In this document: in pieces, positions 25,451 through 32,685 of the stretch
Layout: each line of letters begins with the position of its first letter
Numbering within the stretch: the first letter of the stretch is position 1
Origin: an uncultured Acetatifactor sp.
Lineage (GTDB): Bacteria; Bacillota; Clostridia; Lachnospirales; Lachnospiraceae
Assembly: GCA_947589075.1 (NCBI GenBank)
Contig: CANQBS010000013.1
Location: 1-44,416, forward strand
Direction of reading: 5' to 3'
DNA: 44,416 nt
Program-made: the position numbers and the translations under genes
Notes under the pieces: model-generated
Told to the model about the DNA's origin: nothing
Databases searched by the model: none
Seen by the model: the letters and a program-made list of their open reading frames with translations, nothing else

Positions 25451-25489
25451 CCTAATCATCTCTCCTTTTTCTGAGCGGAAGCGTATATG

Positions 25490-26182
25490 CTACGCGCTGT
25501 AATCTCTTTCTCCGAAAATACCGGTTCCCACTCTCACATGCGTAGCTCCCTCTTCTACCGCCACGCGATAGTCGCCGGTCATTCCCATTGACAAATATTT
25601 CATATTAACATTATCAATGTTTTTTCCTTCTATGTCAACTGCCAATTGCTTTAATTGTGCAAAAAATTTTCTGTTTTCTTCCTCATATTCTACAAATGGC
25701 GCAATGGTCATGAGTCCCTGGATCTTAATTCCGGGAAGCAGGGAAATCTGCCGGACCAGTTCTTCTGTTTCTTTTACCGACACGCCAAATTTGCTTTCCT
25801 CCCCCGCTACATTTACTTCGATCAGAATATTCATGCAGGTCTGATGCCTGACCGCTTCACGGCTGATCTCCTCCGCAAGCCGGAGGGAATCCACGCTGTG
25901 GATCATACAGACCTTATCGATGATATATTTTACTTTATTTCTCTGCAAATGGCCGATCATATGCCATCGGATATCCTCTGGGAGAAGCTGTGCCTTTTCC
26001 ACAAGCTCCTGCACCTTATTTTCGCCGAAATCCCGGACTCCGGCGTCGTATGCTTCCTGCAGGGCGGATACCGGCTTTGTTTTGCTGACGGCTACCAAAG
26101 TCACCCCGGAAAGGTTTCTGCCGGTTTTCTCACAGGCTGCCACTATCTGATTCTGCACTTCTTCCAAACGTTCCCGGATCAT
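25490..26182 (-). CDS. YggS family PLP homeostasis protein
   Basis: The 230-residue protein from ATG 26182 (AAGGAG 8 bases ahead) is a single-domain PLP-binding TIM barrel. The PLP lysine is in VAVSKTKPV, and GENKVQELVEK, WHMIGHLQRNKVK, EVNVAGEESKFG and LSMGMTGDY are all family signatures. It buffers free pyridoxal phosphate rather than catalysing a known reaction. It lies between a HlyD-like protein and sepF. Confidence 0.93.
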   Translation of the reverse strand: MIRERLEEVQNQIVAACEKTGRNLSGVTLVAVSKTKPVSALQEAYDAGVRDFGENKVQELVEKAQLLPEDIRWHMIGHLQRNKVKYIIDKVCMIHSVDSLRLAEEISREAVRHQTCMNILIEVNVAGEESKFGVSVKETEELVRQISLLPGIKIQGLMTIAPFVEYEEENRKFFAQLKQLAVDIEGKNIDNVNMKYLSMGMTGDYRVAVEEGATHVRVGTGIFGERDYSA

Positions 26183-26283
26183 GATCTTCTCTCCTTTTTT
26201 CACAGGGCGTTTCCCTGCTGCCCTGATATTTTTTCGCAAGGCGTCTCATTGCTGATCGATCTGATATCCACGATGATGGAGCG

Positions 26284-27693
26284 TTACTCATAAATAAGCT
26301 GCGCGTCCGTTACGGTGGAAGCATCCAGGACGATATTGTCATATACATTCAGCCCATACCGTGTATTGGATGCCACAATGGCGTATTCATCATTCTGAGA
26401 TAAAATATTGATCTCACGGAAATCCGCATAGCCCTTGTTCATGTTATATACCCCGATCAGGGTCTCCATCCTGCTTACCGTATAAGTGGCCTGACTGTCC
26501 GGCTTCAACAGAACGTCCCCCATTCCCAGAACATCCGTATCAATAAAATAATCGCCGGTTTCTTCGTTATAGGAATACAGATCTGTTTCCACAAATTCCG
26601 TGGAAGGCGTGCCGTCCTCCAGATAGGTTCGTCTTAAGACGCCGCTGTTTCCGCTGGTCCCGCTTTGGGTGATAAAGGTTTCCGGAACCAGATAAAAATC
26701 TCTTCTGGCAATAGAGGATATCGGGATCTTCAATCCGGTCTGTTCGTTCAGCAAAAGCTCTATCTCCAGAAATCTGTCAGAAATGAAGGTGATCATGGAA
26801 TTATTGAATCCGAGCTGGATATAATTTTTCCCATCTGCTCCCGTCAAAAGTCTGGTGGAAGCCCATGATTCGTATTGATTCTTCTGGAAACGGACCCGCA
26901 CATAGCCTTCCTTTTCCAGCATGGCGCCTTCTTCTTCCTCTACAGGTATTACGATATTCCAGTCTTCATCCTGCGCCAGCTTGTAGATCGGTTCAGACAC
27001 CGCCGCAAGGTCCGTATCCATAAGCTGCTTTTTCTCATATTCTTTTTCCTCCAGGATGTCCATTGTCACCTGTTCCGGCGTAAGGTTCTCATAACCATCG
27101 ATCCAATAAGCCACAATTCCGGTCTCCGGCGCCAGGCAGGTCTGAAAATTCCCGGCGAAATCTCCGGCGGTGCTCAGATCCTCCAGCAGATTCGCGTTGG
27201 CAAGGCGAAGCACGGTGCCGGCAAGTTCATCCTTAAAGCTGTAAGCCGCAGAAAAATTCTGGGGATTGAAACCATGCATAAAATTTACGATTTCCGTGCG
27301 AAATTCCGTCAGCTCCTGCTTATCCAGCGTATTTTCTCCCAGGCTGATGCTTTCCTGGTATTCCTTAAACTGTCCGGTCTCGTCAATGGTATATACAATA
27401 TCTCCCTTTGCGACCCGTTCCCCCTCCCTGGCATAGTAGCTCAGATAACCAGCGGTCTGGGCGGTGACAACCTCCTCTTTTCTTAAGGCGATCCCCCGAT
27501 ACGTGGAATTTGTGGATAAAGAACCCTCTGTCACTTCGTAGGGTCTGGGAGGATCGGAGCGCAGGTAATTCATGACACAATAAATGACATAGACTAACAC
27601 CGCCGCGAAGATGACCATACCGATATTCAGATTCAGGGGTTTTCTGTATTTTTTAATTTTTTTTGATTTCTGGTTCCGTCTTCCCTGCGCCAA
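26284..27693 (-). CDS. HlyD-like membrane fusion protein in the division cluster
   Basis: The 469-residue protein is best started at TTG 27693, with TTTGGAGG 8 bases upstream. A basic N-terminus (RRNQKSKKIKKYRKP) precedes one membrane helix (about 23-43). Outside, a lipoyl/barrel-sandwich-like segment (TAQTAGYLSYYAREGERVAK, GDIVYTIDE) is typical of HlyD adaptor proteins, followed by a helical stretch and beta domains near KIPISSIARRDFYLVPETFI. No partner exporter is adjacent; instead yggS and sepF follow, suggesting an envelope or division role. The family link is by pattern and function is unknown. Confidence 0.8.
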   Translation of the reverse strand: MAQGRRNQKSKKIKKYRKPLNLNIGMVIFAAVLVYVIYCVMNYLRSDPPRPYEVTEGSLSTNSTYRGIALRKEEVVTAQTAGYLSYYAREGERVAKGDIVYTIDETGQFKEYQESISLGENTLDKQELTEFRTEIVNFMHGFNPQNFSAAYSFKDELAGTVLRLANANLLEDLSTAGDFAGNFQTCLAPETGIVAYWIDGYENLTPEQVTMDILEEKEYEKKQLMDTDLAAVSEPIYKLAQDEDWNIVIPVEEEEGAMLEKEGYVRVRFQKNQYESWASTRLLTGADGKNYIQLGFNNSMITFISDRFLEIELLLNEQTGLKIPISSIARRDFYLVPETFITQSGTSGNSGVLRRTYLEDGTPSTEFVETDLYSYNEETGDYFIDTDVLGMGDVLLKPDSQATYTVSRMETLIGVYNMNKGYADFREINILSQNDEYAIVASNTRYGLNVYDNIVLDASTVTDAQLIYE

Positions 27694-27733
27694 GATCAGT
27701 GCCTCCAAAGGTCAGATTTCTACAAGGTTAAAA

Positions 27734-27756
27734 AGCCCCGGAAAGCATCCGAGGCT
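27734..27756 (-). terminator. Terminator of the P-loop gene
   Basis: On the minus strand AGCCTCGGA pairs with TCCGGGGCT (one G-U) across a 5-base loop, followed by TTTT. It lies 16 bases after the P-loop gene stop and 41 bases before the HlyD-like start. Confidence 0.75.
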
Positions 27757-27771
27757 TATACAAAAAAGCTT

Positions 27772-28191
27772 TTATAAAGAAATGAAAACGTTCTTTTTTA
27801 CGCTTTCAGGAAGCTCATGCTCGTCCATAGAAACGCTTAAAATGAAATCTACTTGAAAATTAGCGCTCATTTTTTCAAGCTTGGCGATGGTATTGGTGAT
27901 ATCCCTGTCCTCCAGACAGGAGATCTTTAAAAAGCTGTCGAAATACATCTGCTGCAAATCGTGGTCCTGGGAAATGATACCGCTGATAAAACCTATAAAT
28001 TCATCGCTGTTCTCGATCATATAATCCGATACATTGATCAGACGAACCTTATTATTCAATTCAAACATATGCTTTGTGCTCTTATCCAGGTAAGCGATGT
28101 TACCGTCGGCACTTTTAATCTCGGTATTTACCTTATCCAATAACTGCTTTGTCTTGCCTTTTCCCTTATTGCCTACAATTAATTGAACCAT
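27772..28191 (-). CDS. Small P-loop protein, function unknown
   Basis: The 139-residue protein begins MVQLIVGNKGKGKTKQLLDK, an exact Walker A (GxxGxGKT, residues 7-14), with the ATP-binding Lys13. A Walker B candidate is VDFILSVSMDE near residue 120, but it lacks a clean hhhhD, so it may bind rather than hydrolyse nucleotide. The middle (IENSDEFIGFISGIIS) is helical. AGGAGGG precedes the ATG. It has its own strong promoter and its own terminator, which makes it a one-gene unit. I do not recognise a named family. Confidence 0.8.
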   Translation of the reverse strand: MVQLIVGNKGKGKTKQLLDKVNTEIKSADGNIAYLDKSTKHMFELNNKVRLINVSDYMIENSDEFIGFISGIISQDHDLQQMYFDSFLKISCLEDRDITNTIAKLEKMSANFQVDFILSVSMDEHELPESVKKNVFISL

Positions 28192-28235
28192 TGGAAAACC
28201 CTCCTAAAGTATGTTTTGGTAGCTCTGATAAAACT

Positions 28236-28264
28236 ATTATAGTGTATCCCTCGTCAAAAAACAA
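28236..28264 (-). promoter_or_regulatory. Promoter of the P-loop gene
   Basis: On the minus strand TTGTTT (28264-28259) and a perfect TATAAT (28241-28236) are 17 bases apart, right after the dacF stop. The start would be near 28229, with a leader of about 38 bases. Confidence 0.8.
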
Positions 28265-28267
28265 CTA

Positions 28268-29248
28268 TTATTTCTCGATTTCATCCAATAAATCTATCAT
28301 TTCAGCATAAAGCACATCCTTTGACGTGGAGCGCAGAATCACGGAAATATACAGAGTTCCTTCCGTATCCCTTGATAAAAGCAGCAGGCAATGCCCCGCC
28401 GCATTCGTGGTTCCGGTCTTGCCTCCGATGACGGTTACCTGGGACGGCGCCTGGTAGGTTCCGTTCAGAATACGGTTTGTGGTCTTGACCGTAATGGACT
28501 TTTCCTCCCCGTTTTTGTCATGATAGGCAGTCTGATATTCTGTGGTACGTATAATTTCCTGGATCTGTTCATACTTGATCGCTTCGTTCATGATCAGATA
28601 AAGGTCATATGCGGTGGTATAGTGGGTTTCGTCCGTGAGCCCATGGGGATTAGCAAAATGTGTGTTTGTGGCTCCAAGCGACAGGGCTTCTTTATTCATC
28701 AGATCCACAAAAGCCTCCACGCTTCCGGCCACATTTTCCGCGATCATCAGGGCGGCGTCATTGGCGGAACTGACCAGCATGATATGAAGCCCCTGGTTTA
28801 AGGTCATCCTGTCCCCCACCTTCAGGCCTGCCAGCTGCGCGCCGGGTTCCGTAATGACAATGGCGTCCGTCGCGGTCATCATACTGTCAAGAGAACCGTA
28901 TTTCAGGGCAACGATGGCGGTCATGATCTTGGTGATGCTGGCCGGATACATGCGCTCAAGGGCATTTTTGGCATACATGACCTCATCATGTCCTACGTCC
29001 ACAAGAAGGGCGGCTCCCGCCTGCGACATATCAACCTGTTCGTCATCCATGAGATTGCCTGTGACAATACCCAGATCGGAGGCGAAGGCCTGGGCGGTCC
29101 CCGGCTTCTGTCTGGAGATCACATTGAAGCTGCTGATATCCGAATCAGGATTATACGGTATTTCATAGGAAACATTGCCGCAGCCCGCGAGTACCAGAGC
29201 CAGGATCAGCGCTGATGCCGCAGCTGTCAGTTTATTTATACATTTCAC
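28268..29248 (-). CDS. D-alanyl-D-alanine carboxypeptidase, lipoprotein form
   Basis: The 326-residue protein starts at GTG 29248, inside the end of mgsA (17-base overlap). The N-terminus is a lipoprotein signal with lipobox LAGC (Cys23), so it is anchored by lipid rather than by the C-terminal helix of DacA-type enzymes. The penicillin-binding motifs are Ser104-IT-Lys107, Ser161-A-Asn163 and Lys277-TG. It trims the terminal D-Ala from peptidoglycan pentapeptides. The C-terminal domain of larger PBP5-type enzymes is absent. No good ribosome binding site is seen, so coupling to mgsA translation is likely. Confidence 0.92.
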   Translation of the reverse strand: MKCINKLTAAASALILALVLAGCGNVSYEIPYNPDSDISSFNVISRQKPGTAQAFASDLGIVTGNLMDDEQVDMSQAGAALLVDVGHDEVMYAKNALERMYPASITKIMTAIVALKYGSLDSMMTATDAIVITEPGAQLAGLKVGDRMTLNQGLHIMLVSSANDAALMIAENVAGSVEAFVDLMNKEALSLGATNTHFANPHGLTDETHYTTAYDLYLIMNEAIKYEQIQEIIRTTEYQTAYHDKNGEEKSITVKTTNRILNGTYQAPSQVTVIGGKTGTTNAAGHCLLLLSRDTEGTLYISVILRSTSKDVLYAEMIDLLDEIEK

Positions 29249-29627
29249 GCCACTCTAAATCTCCTCTGTCTAAGGACTTGATCAACAGCTCCGCGCTGGC
29301 AAGATTTGTAGCCAGGGGAATATTATGCATATCGCAGAGCTTGACCACATTATTCACATCGGGTTCGTGGGACTTGGGGGTCAGCGGGTCCCTTAAGAAA
29401 ATCACCAGATCCATCTGGTTATGCTCGATCTGGGCGCCGATCTGCTGTTCACCACCCAGATGTCCGGCAAGAAATTTATGAATGTTTAAATTGGTTACCT
29501 CTTCTACCAGCCTTCCGGTGGTACCGGTGGCATAAAGCTCATTTTTGCTCAAGATCCCCCTATAAGCAATACAAAAATTCTGCATCAGTTTTTTCTTTGC
29601 ATCATGTGCAATCAGCGCGATATTCAT
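29232..29627 (-). CDS. mgsA: Methylglyoxal synthase
   Basis: The 131-residue enzyme converts dihydroxyacetone phosphate to methylglyoxal, a glycolytic overflow bypass. It begins MNIALIAHDAKKK at ATG 29627 with AGAGGG 7 bases ahead; the longer frame to 29954 is only out-of-frame rodA sequence. Catalytic Asp80 is in FLRDPLTP, with phosphate-binding GTTGR and GHLGGEQQIGA. It lies between rodA and dacF, an unexpected place for a metabolic gene. Confidence 0.95.
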   Translation of the reverse strand: MNIALIAHDAKKKLMQNFCIAYRGILSKNELYATGTTGRLVEEVTNLNIHKFLAGHLGGEQQIGAQIEHNQMDLVIFLRDPLTPKSHEPDVNNVVKLCDMHNIPLATNLASAELLIKSLDRGDLEWREMYK

Positions 29628-29668
29628 GCCATACCCTCTCTCTTTCTGTTTAGTCTTATAAGCCAGCG

Positions 29669-30799
29669 CTAACGAACACTTTCCTGTCGCTTTACCTGAA
29701 ACCTGACATTCAGGACAAATCCCATGCCGATGTAGGTGCTCATCAGAGAAGTGAGCCCGTAGCTTACAAACGGCAAAGGCAGCCCCGTATTGGGCAGCAA
29801 AAAGGTAGCTACCCCTATGTTGATAAAGGTCTGGGCCGCGACAAGCACCCCCATTCCCGCTGCGATGATCGTGCCCGCCATGTCCTTCGCTCTTCTGGCA
29901 ATGGACATACACTCCAAAGAGATCCCGATCAAAAGCACGATCACCAGCACGCATCCTTTAAATCCAAATTCTTCTCCGATCACCGTGAAGATAAAATCGG
30001 TCTGAGATTCAGACAAAAAATTTGCGTTCTTCACAGAAGTGACCTCGTTGTTTTTATATCCCTTCCCGTTCAGCTGTCCTGAAGCGATGGCGGTGACAGA
30101 GTTCATCTGCTGATACGCCAGATCCGGGTAAGATTCCGGATCGATATAGGCAAGGATCCTGTTCAGCTGATAATTTTCCAGATGGGAATTGATAAAATTT
30201 TCTTCCGGCTGGAGCGCCAGCGCAAATAAAATGGCAATGGTAGGAACCGTTATCAGCAGAACACTTGCCACCAGCTTATAGCTGACTCCCCCAATAAACA
30301 TGATCATACAAAAAATGATGATCAGTACAATACTGGTGGACAGATCCGGCTGGGAAAAGATCAGGATCCAGGGAACGATGATCAGTACCAGACAGGCAGC
30401 GATCACCCGGAAAGTATTGATCTTTCCCTTATATTTCATAATAAACTGTGCAAAGAATAAAATCAACAGAATTTTTGCAATTTCTGAAGGTTGAAAGCGA
30501 AAACTTCCGATTTCGATCCATCTCTGGGCGCCCTTGCTGCTGTCTCCCAGGCTGGTAAAGACCGAAGCCAGAAGCCCCAGGTTTCCCAAATACATCAGCC
30601 AGTACAGCTTTAATAACCATGAATAGTCAAAAAAAGCGAGAAAAAGCATAAGGATCACTCCGGCTGTTACTCCGAGAATCTGTCTGTTCTGCAGGGAAGG
30701 TTCCGCGCTTCCGATGGCAAAACATCCGATGACGGAAAGCGTCACCATCATGAGAACCAGCTTGATATCAAAATTCCGTATTTTGTAATGCTTAAACAT
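29669..30799 (-). CDS. rodA: RodA/FtsW-family peptidoglycan glycosyltransferase
   Basis: The 376-residue protein has about ten membrane helices. The family motifs are RWIEIGSFRFQPSEIAKIL (near 92-110), SQPDLSTSIVLIIIF (with the Asp needed for polymerisation), IASGQLNGKGYKNNE and LPLPFVSYGLTS. It polymerises lipid II into glycan strands with a class B PBP; PBP2 is encoded upstream in the same block, so RodA rather than FtsW is the better call. It lies 34 bases after minE. Confidence 0.93.
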   Translation of the reverse strand: MFKHYKIRNFDIKLVLMMVTLSVIGCFAIGSAEPSLQNRQILGVTAGVILMLFLAFFDYSWLLKLYWLMYLGNLGLLASVFTSLGDSSKGAQRWIEIGSFRFQPSEIAKILLILFFAQFIMKYKGKINTFRVIAACLVLIIVPWILIFSQPDLSTSIVLIIIFCMIMFIGGVSYKLVASVLLITVPTIAILFALALQPEENFINSHLENYQLNRILAYIDPESYPDLAYQQMNSVTAIASGQLNGKGYKNNEVTSVKNANFLSESQTDFIFTVIGEEFGFKGCVLVIVLLIGISLECMSIARRAKDMAGTIIAAGMGVLVAAQTFINIGVATFLLPNTGLPLPFVSYGLTSLMSTYIGMGFVLNVRFQVKRQESVR

Positions 30800-30833
30800 A
30801 ATACCCTTTCCTATTGATGCTTTAAAACAGGAC

Positions 30834-31094
30834 CTATTTATGCAGGTCCAGGATAGGGATATTGGCGTAAAGGGAAGGGGTTTTGCCCCGGTTTCCTTTG
30901 CCTTTGGTGTTGATCTCTATCTCCATATTGGCCGCATCGATCTTCATGTATTTTGAAATGACCCTGGCAATGTCCTGTTTGATCAGAGAGATCATTTCAG
31001 GAGAACAGTTTACCCGGTCTGAAATCAGCAATATCTTAAGCCTGTCCCTTGCTACCTCCCGGGAGCTTTTCCTGCGGAAAAAAAATCTCGTCAT
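30834..31094 (-). CDS. minE: Cell division topological specificity factor MinE
   Basis: The 86-residue protein has the MinE layout: an N-terminal membrane and MinD-binding region (SREVARDRLKILLISDR) and a C-terminal dimerisation domain (EIINTKG-like EIEINTKGKG). It drives MinD off the membrane and causes Min oscillation. It lies 13 bases after minD. Having MinE rather than only DivIVA indicates an oscillating Min system. Confidence 0.95.
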   Translation of the reverse strand: MTRFFFRRKSSREVARDRLKILLISDRVNCSPEMISLIKQDIARVISKYMKIDAANMEIEINTKGKGNRGKTPSLYANIPILDLHK

Positions 31095-31107
31095 CGATGC
31101 ACACCTC

Positions 31108-31905
31108 CTACGCTTTATGGAATATGCCTGTTACTCTGGTCCAGAAGGATATCCCCCTCTCAAAATTTAAAAAGGGAAGTTCCTCTCCCATCACTCGTCT
31201 GACCACATTCGCGTAGGCTTTTCCAGCCGGTGTGTCGTTGCCGACCAGAGGTTCTCCCTGATTCGTGGAGACCACCACGTTTTCATCATCCGGAACGATT
31301 CCGATCAGGGGAATCGCCAGAATATCCACAACATCCGAGGCGGACATCATATCTCCCCGTTTGACCATATCCATCCTGAGACGGTTGATCACCAGATCGA
31401 TCCTCTGGAACCCGTTGGCTTCCAAAAGACCGATGATACGGTCCGCATCCCGGATGGCTGAAACTTCGGGGGTGGTGACCACCAGCGCCCTGTCGGCACC
31501 GGCGATGGCATTCTGAAAACCCTGTTCAATTCCTGCAGGGCAGTCTAAAAGCACATAATCAAACTGCTCCTTCAGATGTTCGATCACCTTGATCATCTGT
31601 CCGGGGGAAACCGCTGATTTGTCCCTGGTCTGGGCGGAAGGCATCAGATACAGACCCGGATTCCTTTTGTCCCGGATAAGCGCCTGCTTGATCCGGCAGT
31701 TTCCTTCCACCACATCTACCAGATTGTAGACGATCCGGTTCTCCAGCCCCATTACAACGTCCAGATTGCGCAGCCCGATATCCGTATCGATCAGGCAGAC
31801 TTTTTTACCGAGCCTGGCGAGACCTGTTCCTACGTTTGCGGTTGTGGTGGTCTTTCCCACACCGCCTTTCCCTGACGTGACGACAATTACCTCGGAATTG
31901 CTCAT
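31108..31905 (-). CDS. minD: Septum site-determining ATPase MinD
   Basis: The 265-residue ATPase from ATG 31905 (GGAGG 5 bases ahead) has the deviant Walker A SGKGGVGKTTTTANVG, switch I DTDIGLRNLD and Walker B DYVLLDCPAGIEQG. The C-terminus (ERGISFWTRVTGIFHK) can form the amphipathic membrane-targeting helix. It recruits MinC to the membrane to block Z-ring assembly. About 93 bases separate it from minC with no visible element. Confidence 0.95.
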   Translation of the reverse strand: MSNSEVIVVTSGKGGVGKTTTTANVGTGLARLGKKVCLIDTDIGLRNLDVVMGLENRIVYNLVDVVEGNCRIKQALIRDKRNPGLYLMPSAQTRDKSAVSPGQMIKVIEHLKEQFDYVLLDCPAGIEQGFQNAIAGADRALVVTTPEVSAIRDADRIIGLLEANGFQRIDLVINRLRMDMVKRGDMMSASDVVDILAIPLIGIVPDDENVVVSTNQGEPLVGNDTPAGKAYANVVRRVMGEELPFLNFERGISFWTRVTGIFHKA

Positions 31906-31998
31906 TGAATCCTCCATTTCCACCGTTCTGCGGCTTTCGATTGATTTGTCGTCTGCAGGGCACCTTTTTTCTGCCCGCTTTGTTTCTGTCCCGGCAGG

Positions 31999-32670
31999 TC
32001 AAAAGGTATCCAGCAATTCTTTCGTAAGAGGCTCCAATAGGATTCTTTTGTTTTTCACAAAAGCGATCTCCGGCTGTATCCTCGGCTGAATCAGTTTTTT
32101 CCTGTGCTTTTTTCTGGATTGATATTTGAAATCGCCGATGGTCAGTGACTCCGGCGCCATTTCAAGCGCAACGATGTAATGTTCTTCCTCCCCGTTTCCT
32201 CCTGCATAGGCTTTTCCATACAGGCCCCCAAGAATGATGATATTTTTTGCAGAAACCACAGAACAGCCCGGATGAACGTCCCCGAGGATAATGATACTGG
32301 TTTCTGTTTCCAGACTTTCATGGTTCTTTAAGCTTCCCCTGTAGAATTTCCCCTCTTCATCTCCGGAAAGTTTTTTCTCCATATGTTTTAAGGCCTTCAG
32401 AAAGAGCCGGTTTGTTGTCTCATCTCTGCCAACGATACAGACCACCCTGACATCGCTGCAGGCGTTAATGGTATCCAGGATGCGGATCTCCTCCGCGTCG
32501 GATACCTCCCTGCCTTCCAGAGAAACCGCCACTTTGGAATTTCCGAAAAAAGCCCCGGACTGCGTAAATTTTATGGAAAGCTCTTCCAGGATCTTTTCAA
32601 AAGGGACCTCCGGATTCAGCTTGATGGCTATGCCGTTCTGATAACTTTTTAAAATGACCGCTTCTCTCAT
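31999..32670 (-). CDS. minC: Septum site-determining protein MinC
   Basis: The 223-residue protein has an N-terminal FtsZ-inhibiting domain (about 1-100) and a C-terminal beta-helix domain (GDVHPGCSVVSAKNIIILGG, LYGKAYAGG) that dimerises and binds MinD. It starts 15 bases after the PBP2 stop, which ties septum placement to the elongation genes in one transcript. Confidence 0.93.
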   Translation of the reverse strand: MREAVILKSYQNGIAIKLNPEVPFEKILEELSIKFTQSGAFFGNSKVAVSLEGREVSDAEEIRILDTINACSDVRVVCIVGRDETTNRLFLKALKHMEKKLSGDEEGKFYRGSLKNHESLETETSIIILGDVHPGCSVVSAKNIIILGGLYGKAYAGGNGEEEHYIVALEMAPESLTIGDFKYQSRKKHRKKLIQPRIQPEIAFVKNKRILLEPLTKELLDTF

Positions 32671-32685
32671 AACCCTTCCCTCAGC

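Noticed and set aside
29628-29954. N-terminal extension of mgsA by 109 residues
   Set aside because: The extension overlaps the 3' end of rodA out of frame and has His/Gly-rich nonsense composition; the true MgsA start MNIALIAHD at 29627 has a good ribosome binding site.
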